Source: Paenibacillus foliorum (GTDB taxonomy: Bacteria > Bacillota > Bacilli > Paenibacillales > NBRC-103111). Taken from it: DNA of 64,000 bases. The stretch covers positions 1 through 64,000 of the forward strand of contig NZ_WHOD01000045.1 of the NCBI RefSeq assembly GCF_013141765.1. Direction: 5' to 3'. A program made the translations under genes and the position numbers. Shown here piece by piece: positions 35,641 to 43,892 of this stretch (position 1 is the stretch's first letter; every line of letters begins with the position of its first letter). Under the pieces are notes generated by a model. The model worked only from the letters and a program-made list of their open reading frames with translations. It searched no databases and was not told where the DNA came from.

Positions 35641-35770
35641 TGAACGTAGCATGAGTTTTTTTATATTCATGACAATATCTGTCACTATTATAATTTACAA
35701 TTGGAACCAATCCCAGCTAAACATAGCTAGAAGACAAAGCTTAAATAATAGAAAAAGGAGCTGTTTAATC

Positions 35771-36022
35771 ATGACATTGCAATTGACTCCCTTTATCATC
35801 TTAGGCGGTAATGCCAAGGAAGATATCCAATCTTACGAAAAAACACTAGATGTAAAAGTCCTCTTTAAGCAAACATTTGGAGAGCCGCAGGACAACGTTG
35901 AACATCCCGTATCGGAAGAAGCCAAAGAACGTTTAGCGCATTCCGTGTTACTAATCGGCGAGGCGGAACTGTTCGTTGCTGATACTTTCCCAGGTCAACC
36001 CAATCAGCGGGGTAATCTATAA
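35771..36022 (+). pseudogene. PhnB-like VOC protein, C-terminally truncated
   Basis: The 83 residues (LTPFIILGGNAKEDIQSYEKTLD, then FVADTFPGQPNQRGN) are the first half of a PhnB/YjdN-type glyoxalase-fold protein of about 140 residues. The second beta-alpha-beta-beta-beta module is missing. AAAGGAG precedes the ATG. The stop TAA overlaps the ATG of the next gene, so even if non-functional its translation could couple to that gene. It may alternatively be a short leader-like product. Confidence 0.7.
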
Positions 36023-36840
36023 TGATGAATTCACTTGTTCCAATTGGGATTAGAAAATATTTTGAATCAGGCGATATGAAACTCTCCTATCTTGATTTTG
36101 GAAGAGAGGGTCAAAAGATACTACTGTTGTTGCATGGACATATGGGGAACGCCAGAGAATTTTCTAAATTAGCATCCAAATTCGACGATTGGCGAGTTAT
36201 TGCTTTGGATCAGCGTGGCCATGGTTGGAGTGAACATCCACCTGAGAAAGATTACTCAAGAGAAAGTTATATAACGGATATTTATAACTTGATTCATCAG
36301 GAGCTGGGCGGAGCATCTGTATCCATACTGGGCCATTCATTAGGTGGAGTAAACGCTTATCAGTTTGCGGCTCGTTATCCTGAACTAGTCAATGCCGTCA
36401 TTGTGGAGGACATAGGTGTAGAGTTAAATCACGATATATCTTTCGTTGCAAAGCTCCCAGAACGCTCTGCTTCGTTGCAACAACTAAAAGAAGAACTTGA
36501 CCTAGTAGGATTAAAGGCAATTAATTACTTTTCCGAAAGTGCGTTTGAGGATGAAAAAGGTTGGGGCTTGCGTTTTGATTTAAAAGGGATGGTAATCTCA
36601 ACACAGAGCATAAATGGAATTCGGTGGGAAGAGTGGCTTGCCTCTACTTGTCCTATTTTGCTAGTTCATGGTAAAAAAAGCTGGGCGCTCAAACTAGAAG
36701 AAGCGGAGCGTATGGTATCACGAAGACCTCATACAAAACTTGAAGTTTTTGAAGAATGCGGTCACGGTGTCCATTCTGATGACTTAAATGGTTTTTATCA
36801 GGTTGTAAAGAATTTTTTCGATGGATTACACTTTAACTAG
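36022..36840 (+). CDS. Alpha/beta-hydrolase fold protein
   Basis: A 272-residue hydrolase with LLLHGHMGNAREF (oxyanion hole), the nucleophile elbow GHSLGGVNAYQF with Ser, and the terminal CGHGVHSDD with catalytic His. The acid is probably the Asp/Glu after PILLVHGKKSW. It resembles general esterases or haloperoxidase-type hydrolases; no substrate can be named. It starts at the stop of the truncated VOC gene and has only a weak ribosome site of its own, so it appears translationally coupled. Confidence 0.87.
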   Translation: MMNSLVPIGIRKYFESGDMKLSYLDFGREGQKILLLLHGHMGNAREFSKLASKFDDWRVIALDQRGHGWSEHPPEKDYSRESYITDIYNLIHQELGGASVSILGHSLGGVNAYQFAARYPELVNAVIVEDIGVELNHDISFVAKLPERSASLQQLKEELDLVGLKAINYFSESAFEDEKGWGLRFDLKGMVISTQSINGIRWEEWLASTCPILLVHGKKSWALKLEEAERMVSRRPHTKLEVFEECGHGVHSDDLNGFYQVVKNFFDGLHFN

Positions 36841-37039
36841 AAAATTGAAGAAGATCTTATTAACCCCATCTTCCATCACAAAAAGCAACTTCAAATTCGT
36901 GAAAAAAGATGAGGAAAAAACAAAGATATTATATACAAAGTTATCTTGATGTCCACCCATTAACGAGCAGGCAGGCCACTCACTGGTCCTGATGCTCCAA
37001 TATGACTGATTGTGAAATGAATGATGTTGAATATCATTT

Positions 37040-37068
37040 AAAAATGCTGGGGAAACCCAGCATTTTTC
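37040..37068 (+). terminator. Intrinsic terminator
   Basis: AAAATGCTGGG and CCCAGCATTTT form a stem with loop GAAA, followed by a short T-run. It lies 200 bp after the hydrolase and 78 bp before the transporter gene. Confidence 0.8.
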
Positions 37069-37145
37069 CTACATGCGTGCGGCATGGGCTTAAACTCTAG
37101 GATGATAGTAACCTACCACTCAATGCTAAGGGAGAGCGAAGAGGA

Positions 37146-38075
37146 ATGAAACATATAAAAATATACTTGATGCTAGTTGGTTTTTCTGTCTTCACTGGAG
37201 CCTCTTTTAATCTTGCTAAATATACAGTTGGTTATTTCTCTCCATTTGCTGCTGCAGCATGGCGCTTTGGGTTAGCCGCTGCGACCTTACTGATTATTTT
37301 AATATTTACGGAAGGTATTAATAAACATCAACTAAAAAGGAATACCTTCTGGTATATGGTACTTGGTCTTGTAGGAATCTTTGGATTTAGTACCTTATTC
37401 TTTGTGGGTCTCAAATATACATCATCTGTAAATGGGGCGTTAATTATGGCGCTGAATCCTTTACTGACAACTATTTTAGCTAGGGTTATATTAAAGGACA
37501 GGATTACCAAAATACAAGCAGCTGGTATATTCTTGGCATTTATCGGCGTCTTGTTAGTAATTATGCAGGGTTCTATCGATACGATAAAGATGTTGTCATT
37601 TTCAATTGGGGATGTAATCATTTTTGGTGGAAACGTGTGTTGGACATTTTATGGTGTATTTGGGCGTCGATTTATTCAGGATGGAAATCCTTTATCTACA
37701 ACCACATATACGATGATCATCGGGGCTATTTGTTTAATCGTAGTTTCTCTTTTCACAACTAACCCTATACCTCTACCAAACATTCCGATTGGAGCTTGGG
37801 GGGCAATTCTATTTATGGCCTTTTTCACGAGTGTATTAGGCTATATGTGGTGGAACAAAGGCATGAAAGAAATTGGGGCTACTAAAACATCCCTATTTTT
37901 CAATCTCGTTCCTGTTATAACCATGCTTATTTCATTTGCTACTGGTATACCTGTTTCCATTGTTCAAATATTGGATGCTGTTTTGGTAATATTGGGGGTC
38001 CTGACAGCTTCAGGGGTCTTTCATTTATCTATTAGGCAGCGAAGAAGGAAAGAAGGAACTTCTAATCTTTCGTAG
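37146..38075 (+). CDS. EamA-family (DMT) transporter
   Basis: The 309-residue protein has ten predicted helices in two EamA repeats. The first runs from GFSVFTGASFNLAKYTVGYFSPF to LLVIMQG, and the second from FSIGDVIIFGGNVCWTFYGVFGR to the end. The family exports amino acids and other metabolites. Cargo is unknown. GAAGAGG precedes the ATG. It is convergent with the WYL regulator gene. Confidence 0.9.
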   Translation: MKHIKIYLMLVGFSVFTGASFNLAKYTVGYFSPFAAAAWRFGLAAATLLIILIFTEGINKHQLKRNTFWYMVLGLVGIFGFSTLFFVGLKYTSSVNGALIMALNPLLTTILARVILKDRITKIQAAGIFLAFIGVLLVIMQGSIDTIKMLSFSIGDVIIFGGNVCWTFYGVFGRRFIQDGNPLSTTTYTMIIGAICLIVVSLFTTNPIPLPNIPIGAWGAILFMAFFTSVLGYMWWNKGMKEIGATKTSLFFNLVPVITMLISFATGIPVSIVQILDAVLVILGVLTASGVFHLSIRQRRRKEGTSNLS

Positions 38076-38149
38076 TAATTCCGGTGAGAAGTATATCGAC
38101 ATAGGCACTTTATCCAGTACCGCATGAGTCTAATGTTCGCTGTGTGCGT

Positions 38150-39094
38150 TCATTGGTATCGGGCCAGCAACTCGGAGAGCCTCCTCCGGATCGCATCCTT
38201 CAATTCTTCTGGCTCCTCCAGAACGACCTCGTCACCCATTTCTATGAAGAACTCCGTATAAAAAGGGATATCGTCGCGGGAAACGTCCTTATCGATCACG
38301 CCGCTTCCGTCTTCACGCACATGCAGCATTGGAGAGAGCCATAGCTCGGCTTCGCAGCGCTGGACACCGATTCGACTTAGCTCCGCACGAAGCCTAATTG
38401 GCTCCCTCGGCTCTGCAGTCTCCCGCCTGCTGAGATGAATATCACCTAATTCGAGTGGCTCTGTTCCGGACGCGTCATAAGCTGCCTCACGAATCCGGTC
38501 ACACCGGAATACGCGGAAACCCTTACGCAGGAAACAGTAAGCCGTACAATACCACAAACCGTTGTTCGCGTAAATGTAGACTGGCTGAATTCGGCGGCTA
38601 CCCTCCTCCTTCTCCTTCGACTCGTATTCGATAGCGAGCACTTTCTGATGTACAGCCGCATCGAGAAGAATGGCTAAACAGGGAGCATCGCCACGCCTTG
38701 TCGGCGTAATGAAGTCCACCCGGTCCTTCATCCCGTCGATCCGGTCCCGGACGTCTCCAGGCATATGAAGGTAAAACTTACTCAACGCCGAGGCGGATTC
38801 CGCTTCAAACGGCAGCGAGGAGTAATGGCGCAGTGCGTGCACTGCAAAGAACATCGCCACAGCCTCTTCCTCTGTGAATGCGATGGGAGGCAGTACCCTC
38901 TCCCTTACAACCTGATAGCCCCCATGTGGACCTACTTCCGAGTAAAGAGGCACCCCCAGCTCGCTCAGCTCCTGCAAATCCCTTAGAATCGTGCGTTTTG
39001 AGACCCCGAATTCGTCGGCAAGCTCCTGAACCTTGAACCGCCGCTTCCGGTTGACAGTCATCATCAGTTCCATCAATCTTTTGGACTTAGGCAT
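38150..39094 (-). CDS. YafY-type HTH/WYL-domain transcriptional regulator
   Basis: About 314 residues. An N-terminal DeoR-like helix-turn-helix (FKVQELADEFGVSKRTILRDLQELSELGVPLYSEVG) is followed by the WYL domain (about 140-220, IQPVYIYANNGLWYCTAYCFLRKGFRVFRCDRI) and a WCX C-terminal extension. WYL domains bind small ligands or nucleic acid. Its target is unknown. ATG at 39094 has AAGGGG 9 bases before it. A dead relative lies 3 kb away at 35369. Confidence 0.9.
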   Translation of the reverse strand: MPKSKRLMELMMTVNRKRRFKVQELADEFGVSKRTILRDLQELSELGVPLYSEVGPHGGYQVVRERVLPPIAFTEEEAVAMFFAVHALRHYSSLPFEAESASALSKFYLHMPGDVRDRIDGMKDRVDFITPTRRGDAPCLAILLDAAVHQKVLAIEYESKEKEEGSRRIQPVYIYANNGLWYCTAYCFLRKGFRVFRCDRIREAAYDASGTEPLELGDIHLSRRETAEPREPIRLRAELSRIGVQRCEAELWLSPMLHVREDGSGVIDKDVSRDDIPFYTEFFIEMGDEVVLEEPEELKDAIRRRLSELLARYQ

Positions 39095-39243
39095 CCCAAA
39101 CAACCCCTTTTATAATGGATAAACGAGTTCGTGACTAAATTTGTCACCATTATACCTTACGCTAAAAGATGCAAGCAAAAAAACTCGCTCAGCGGCCATT
39201 TCTTGCTGACTTTCTTGGTAACAATATCTCTATGTCATCAACG

Positions 39244-39915
39244 CTAGTTTATGGTTTTAATCGTATAAACACATCGGTTTCCACCAGCTAGCAGATGCTC
39301 GCTCCTTATCACTTCTACGTCTATTCCGAGGACTTGCTGTAAAACGCTAAGCTCTTTACTGCAAATGCCTGAACATGAAGATGCGGCTTCACAGATAGGA
39401 CAATGCTTTTCTATAAAATAAAAAGTACGGTCTGGGTTTTCGATAACTTCCGCCATATACCCTTCGCTCGTGCGCTTCTGTGCCAAAGCTTTAAGCTTCT
39501 CCTCTAAGGTAAGGCTCATTGGTGCTCTAAGCTGATATTCGATGACCATTTTTCGATTTCGAATATCCAAGAGCTTCTCTAAACCCTCTTCACCAAAAGC
39601 CTCCCTCACGGATTCAATTAAATGAACTGTAAGTTCGGCATGCCCGTCGGGAAAAAGTCGGTTAGCCTCCGAGGTCAATTTCCACATTTTCGCAGGGCGC
39701 CCCATCGATCTTGCTTCCTCATCAAAGCTCACGAGCTTCTGATCCTCTAATTGATATAGGTGTTGCCGTACGGCCATGCGAGAGACACCTAGCTGCTTAG
39801 CTAACTGAAGGGCATCCATGCGCCCTTCTTGCTTCAATAGCTTCACGATGGCTCTGCTTGTTCTTTCAGCATGGATTTCTTTTCCTTGTTCTCTTCCTTG
39901 CGATTCTTTTTTCAT
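39244..39915 (-). CDS. SufR-like HTH regulator with C-terminal Cys cluster
   Basis: The 223-residue protein has a winged helix (MDALQLAKQLGVSRMAVRQHLYQLE and GRPAKMWKLT) and a C-terminal sensor with CPICEAASSCSGIC and a further Cys in GNRCVYTI. This resembles the Fe-S-binding region of SufR/YfhP-type repressors, so a redox or iron-sulfur signal is likely. It is divergent from the MFS-DoxX genes. A TTGAC-AAA-GTCAA palindrome overlaps their -35 box. Confidence 0.83.
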   Translation of the reverse strand: MKKESQGREQGKEIHAERTSRAIVKLLKQEGRMDALQLAKQLGVSRMAVRQHLYQLEDQKLVSFDEEARSMGRPAKMWKLTSEANRLFPDGHAELTVHLIESVREAFGEEGLEKLLDIRNRKMVIEYQLRAPMSLTLEEKLKALAQKRTSEGYMAEVIENPDRTFYFIEKHCPICEAASSCSGICSKELSVLQQVLGIDVEVIRSEHLLAGGNRCVYTIKTIN

Positions 39916-39982
39916 TAGTGAACACCTTCATCTCTAATAAGAAAGTAACCAAATGCTATTACGAACATAGTAAAGAAAAACA

Positions 39983-40011
39983 TTGACAAAGTCAATCAAG
40001 ATCCTTACATT
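39983..40011 (+). promoter_or_regulatory. MFS promoter with overlapping palindrome
   Basis: -35 TTGACA (39983-39988) and -10 TACATT (40006-40011) are spaced 17 bp. The exact palindrome TTGAC-AAA-GTCAA (39983-39995) covers the -35 box and is a likely site for the divergent Cys-rich regulator. Confidence 0.6.
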
Positions 40012-40094
40012 GAACATTGTAAAGATTTATGTTTACTAAATATCCGGATACATACAAAGTATACATAAAATATAGAAATAGAGGAGGAAAAAAC

Positions 40095-41474
40095 ATGTCT
40101 AGGGCCCAAAGTATATTTGGTCCGAAGTACCTTGCCTTATCCATCGGCATCATACTAGCCGTTATGGCAGTAGGTTTTGAAGGATTAGCTGTAACTACAG
40201 TCGCTCCGTCCATAGCAAACGAGTTAGACGGTATCAGCCTCTATGGTTGGGTATTCAGCGCATATCTACTTGCACAAATTATTGGTACATTGGTAGTTGG
40301 TCGGCAAATTGATCGTAATGGACCTGCTTTAGCATTTACTGCTGCTCTCCTATTGTTCGCAACAGGATTGATAGTTGCAGCGCTTTCGAGCCATATGTAC
40401 GTTTTAATTGGATCACGTGCCTTGCAGGGCTTGGGTGCAGGGGCAATGATGACTTGCGTATATACAGCAATATCGTTAAGCTACCCTGATGAGCTACGCA
40501 CTAAAATATTGGGTGCTTTTGGCACCGCCTACGTTTTGCCTTCGATGATCGGGCCTTACGTGGCAGGTGTAATTGCACAACAACTGTCTTGGCGCTTCAT
40601 ATTTTGGGGAGTCTTACCCTTCTTGCTTCTAGCAGCCCTCCTCAGCTTGCCTGTTTTCAGGAAATTAAAATCACCTGATACAAACGGAGACGGAACAGGA
40701 GTTGGGATTACTTGGCTTGCTATCTTGTTAGCCATAGGTACGGGACTATTTTTGAGTGGCCTCGGTTTGCTTCCTAAACCAATGGGGATCATTTTAGTAG
40801 TTCTGGGTTTACTTCTTATGGTGCAGCCACTTCGTAAGTTGCTGCCTTCTGGTACGCTAGCTTTAAGGAAGGGGTTGCCTTCAGTCTTAGCTTCCCGAGG
40901 ACTATTTTTCGCCGCGTATGTGAGCACGCAGAACTTTTTGGTGCTTGCCTTGACGGAGATTAAAGGAGTAGCTCCAGATATAGCCGGATTAATTGTGGCA
41001 AGCGCGGCGCTTAGTTGGTGCGCTGCTACCTATGTGCAATCTTACTGGGATACTCATGATAAAGGACAAGGTCGCTATAAACGGATATCAATCGGTGTGC
41101 TGCTGATCGCCATTGGAATTGCCATGCTCATTTGGGTCCCAGTTGTCAATATTGTTATTGCCGTAATCGGTCAAATGATTACAGGCATTGGAATCGGATT
41201 AGCTCATCCAACTAGCGGTGCGGTTGCGTTCACAAGTTCGGATGAAGAAGGGGCTGGGAAAATTTCAGCTAACTTGCAATTCTCCGATTCATTTACGCCT
41301 GGAATTGTTATCGGTATTGGCGGTGCGATTATCGCCATTAGTCAAGCAACCGGTTTGTCGATGGAAATAGGCATTATTGGCGCCATTGCTTTTCATCTTG
41401 TATTGATCCTTGTAAGCTTGTTTGCCAGCTTTCGGATTAAAAACAGCCAAACAATCAGTAAATTAGAGATATGA
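40095..41474 (+). CDS. MFS transporter
   Basis: About 459 residues. The start MSRAQS at 40095 has GAGGAGG 7 bases upstream, and an upstream in-frame ATG is ignored. LAVTTVAPSIANELDGISLYGWVFSAYLLAQIIGTLVVGRQIDRNGP gives helices 1-2 and motif A; SRALQGLGAGAMM is motif B; MIGPYVAGVIAQQLSWRFIFWG is motif C of exporters. About 12-14 helices are expected. It is followed 42 bp later by a DoxX-like gene and is probably repressed by the divergent SufR-like protein. Confidence 0.88.
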   Translation: MSRAQSIFGPKYLALSIGIILAVMAVGFEGLAVTTVAPSIANELDGISLYGWVFSAYLLAQIIGTLVVGRQIDRNGPALAFTAALLLFATGLIVAALSSHMYVLIGSRALQGLGAGAMMTCVYTAISLSYPDELRTKILGAFGTAYVLPSMIGPYVAGVIAQQLSWRFIFWGVLPFLLLAALLSLPVFRKLKSPDTNGDGTGVGITWLAILLAIGTGLFLSGLGLLPKPMGIILVVLGLLLMVQPLRKLLPSGTLALRKGLPSVLASRGLFFAAYVSTQNFLVLALTEIKGVAPDIAGLIVASAALSWCAATYVQSYWDTHDKGQGRYKRISIGVLLIAIGIAMLIWVPVVNIVIAVIGQMITGIGIGLAHPTSGAVAFTSSDEEGAGKISANLQFSDSFTPGIVIGIGGAIIAISQATGLSMEIGIIGAIAFHLVLILVSLFASFRIKNSQTISKLEI

Positions 41475-41515
41475 TGCTGTTCGCTCTACGATAATTTTCA
41501 GAAGGAGAATGGTAC

Positions 41516-41866
41516 ATGCAGTTAACAGCTATCCTATTACAAATCTTATTAGCCTTGGCTTTCTTATACTTCGGGACTCAAATCTTATTAAGAAAAATGG
41601 AAGCCTCGTTCGTACACTTTGGGCTGCCCGCATTTTTCAATACTTTGACGGGTTCCGTAGAAATCATAGGTGTCTTCGGTTTAATCATAGGAATTTGGTT
41701 CCCAATAATGGCGATTTACTCAGGCATTTGGCTAGGTATAACGATGATTTGTGGAGCCTTGGCACATCTTGTTTTGGGACGCGATCCGATTTCGAAAGCA
41801 TTTCTATCTCTATTTTTGCTTGTCTTATGTGCAGTTGTCGTACTACTTAATCTGTCCCTCCTCTAA
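41516..41866 (+). CDS. DoxX-like membrane protein
   Basis: The 116-residue protein has four helices of the DoxX-like type (ILLQILLALAFLYFGTQILLRK, LTGSVEIIGVFGLIIGIW, IYSGIWLGITMICGALAHLVLGRD and a hydrophobic tail). DoxX-family proteins are small quinone- or redox-linked membrane proteins, but the function of this branch is unclear. AGAAGGAG precedes the ATG. It is probably in an operon with the MFS gene. Confidence 0.82.
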   Translation: MQLTAILLQILLALAFLYFGTQILLRKMEASFVHFGLPAFFNTLTGSVEIIGVFGLIIGIWFPIMAIYSGIWLGITMICGALAHLVLGRDPISKAFLSLFLLVLCAVVVLLNLSLL

Positions 41867-42025
41867 TTTGGAGGCTGTATAACTAGGAGATGAGAGCTCG
41901 GTTTGCATATTCTTAAAATGAATTTGTAACGTGCCCCAACAAACAAATACTTTTTTTTATAAAACATATATAATTTAATATACTTGCAAGTATTTCAAGA
42001 GCAACCTGGTATTAAATCACTTACC

Positions 42026-42052
42026 AAAAAGACCTGTTTGCCGGGTCTTTTT
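42026..42052. terminator. Intrinsic terminator
   Basis: AAAAAGACC and GGTCTTTTT form a stem with A- and T-runs. It lies between the DoxX gene and the convergent glycan-enzyme gene. Confidence 0.8.
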
Positions 42053-42118
42053 GTGCCTTTCTGTATAAGGATTTCACTTCGCCTCTACTCTGCGCTAATT
42101 TCCCTATCACGGTTTCCC

Positions 42119-43849
42119 CTATCCGTGTTCCATAAAATCGTATAATAGCCATTGACTGTCTTTGCCAATCCGAATTTTTCCACTATCCCAATCGGATTGC
42201 ATGTAAGGGCTATCATAGGATGCATATTCCAAATCCACAGGTTTCCCATCCAACTCCCTGTTCCCTGAGACGTCAATCATCAATTGTCCGGATCGCCGGG
42301 ACTGATAGGTCAGAGTCATCGAGTTGCGGTCAAACTGAATAGGGTTGCTTGCGATTTCTTGACGGAATGATACAAAATCGCCAAAATCATCTGCGTGTCC
42401 AACCTCACAAACCACACCATTTTTCCCGCCAGGACTAAACACTTCCATTTGACTCCAGGGTCCGCCCACCGACCACTTGTATCCATTCAACAGCTTCAAG
42501 GCTGCGAAAACCAGACCCTCTCGAATAAATACATATTCATTCTCTTCAACGACTTCATCAAAATATTTTTTCGGTAAATAGGCATGAATCATCTGATAAG
42601 GAGCCTCTGGTGGAATATCGTACAAGGCAATGAGCGCCGTCCGATTCTGGAAGAAATGGCCGCAGCCAGAACCGCATTTGCAGCCCAGATCCCCCGTCCA
42701 ATAGCCATGTTCATTACCATCTATCCCCGAGTGATGGGTAAACAGTCTGGCCATCGTGTTCGTTCCAAACGTCAAATCCCATTCGTGCTGCTCGTGATGG
42801 GCGTATATCGCGCTTGGAATATCTGGATAATTGTCCTGGTACTGTACACAGCCCATCACATAATCTGGGGTTCGGTACGTATATTTGCGAATACTTCCTT
42901 CAAGGGGGGCAGCCGGAAGACAATCGTCCATATTGTGCAAATGCTTCCGTTCACGGTTCTCATAAGTATCAGAACGGTTGAGTGCAATATCCATGATAAT
43001 GTCGTTGGGCCGATAACCGGACAATAACGCATCAACTAAACAGTCTTCCCCTAAGGTGGACGGATCGACATTGCCGAAATACAGATACATGAGCGGGTAA
43101 ACGGAGTCTTTGGCATAGTTGAGCGCATGATTACTGTATATACGACCATGTGCGCCTCCGCACATACCATTCAGCGTTTCCAACAACAGATCAGTTAACA
43201 GCACATCCAGCATCATACCAGCCATTTGCTTCAATCTGACGTCCGGTGCAAAATCGTACAGCGTCGTCAAGCACTCCCATTCCGGACCAAAGTAACATGT
43301 CGAGTCAAATTCTCCCCAACCTCGACGCGCCCGGAAACGAATAAACTGCTCCAGCCAACTCCTATCCATTTCCGCCAACTTGGCTCCATCGCACCCATAT
43401 TCGCTGAATTTCTCCCGCCCATACACATGCGCCATTAAATAACGGCTCGTGTGAAACAGCAGATGATGATTCTCCGAATCATACATACTTTGGAAATCAC
43501 TATTTAGGAAAAAGGCCTTGATACGCTCTAAAGTCAACGAATCTAGGAGCCCGCCATCCTGTCCGAATTCCAGATAAGCACGGCAAAGCTTCATCGCGGC
43601 AAAATCGCATTCCCCACGCAAATCTCTGCCATGAGGGTGCGGGTTTTCGAACCATAATGCTGCCCGCTGCAAACGAATATTCGCCTCTGCAACCTTGCGG
43701 TTCAAGCTTAAATTGGCAATCGCCCATCCTCCATAAATATCCGGCAAGTCAGCCCCAGCTAGCTGCTCCAGCAGTCCATATCTTCTGCGTTCGAACTGTT
43801 CATTAGACTTCTGTACGGTAAGCTCTGGCACATACAATTTGCGACTCAT
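42119..43849 (-). CDS. Putative glycan-active enzyme with toroid-like fold
   Basis: About 576 residues, without a signal peptide. Segments such as YDSENHHLLFHTSRYLMAHVYG, WGEFDSTCYFGPEWECLTTLYDFA and MCGGAHGRIYSNHALNYAKD resemble the (alpha/alpha) toroid with Asn-His and Tyr/Arg active sites of heparinase-like lyases. The C-terminal third looks beta-rich (KNGVVCEVGHADDFGDFVSF, RRSGQLMIDV). A CKCGSGCGHFF segment near residue 410 is unusual. Start MSRKLY at 43849 has AGGAG 6 bases upstream. It lies 44 bp after the sugar-binding lipoprotein gene on the same strand. It therefore probably degrades the imported oligosaccharide in the cytoplasm. Family assignment is tentative. Confidence 0.55.
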   Translation of the reverse strand: MSRKLYVPELTVQKSNEQFERRRYGLLEQLAGADLPDIYGGWAIANLSLNRKVAEANIRLQRAALWFENPHPHGRDLRGECDFAAMKLCRAYLEFGQDGGLLDSLTLERIKAFFLNSDFQSMYDSENHHLLFHTSRYLMAHVYGREKFSEYGCDGAKLAEMDRSWLEQFIRFRARRGWGEFDSTCYFGPEWECLTTLYDFAPDVRLKQMAGMMLDVLLTDLLLETLNGMCGGAHGRIYSNHALNYAKDSVYPLMYLYFGNVDPSTLGEDCLVDALLSGYRPNDIIMDIALNRSDTYENRERKHLHNMDDCLPAAPLEGSIRKYTYRTPDYVMGCVQYQDNYPDIPSAIYAHHEQHEWDLTFGTNTMARLFTHHSGIDGNEHGYWTGDLGCKCGSGCGHFFQNRTALIALYDIPPEAPYQMIHAYLPKKYFDEVVEENEYVFIREGLVFAALKLLNGYKWSVGGPWSQMEVFSPGGKNGVVCEVGHADDFGDFVSFRQEIASNPIQFDRNSMTLTYQSRRSGQLMIDVSGNRELDGKPVDLEYASYDSPYMQSDWDSGKIRIGKDSQWLLYDFMEHG

Positions 43850-43892
43850 AGAAAGCTCCTCCATATATTTAAATCATTCTATCCTTCATTCC

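Noticed and set aside
36841-37145. Guanidine or other riboswitch ahead of the EamA transporter
   Set aside because: Only a terminator hairpin is visible; none of the conserved blocks of known transporter riboswitches could be found.
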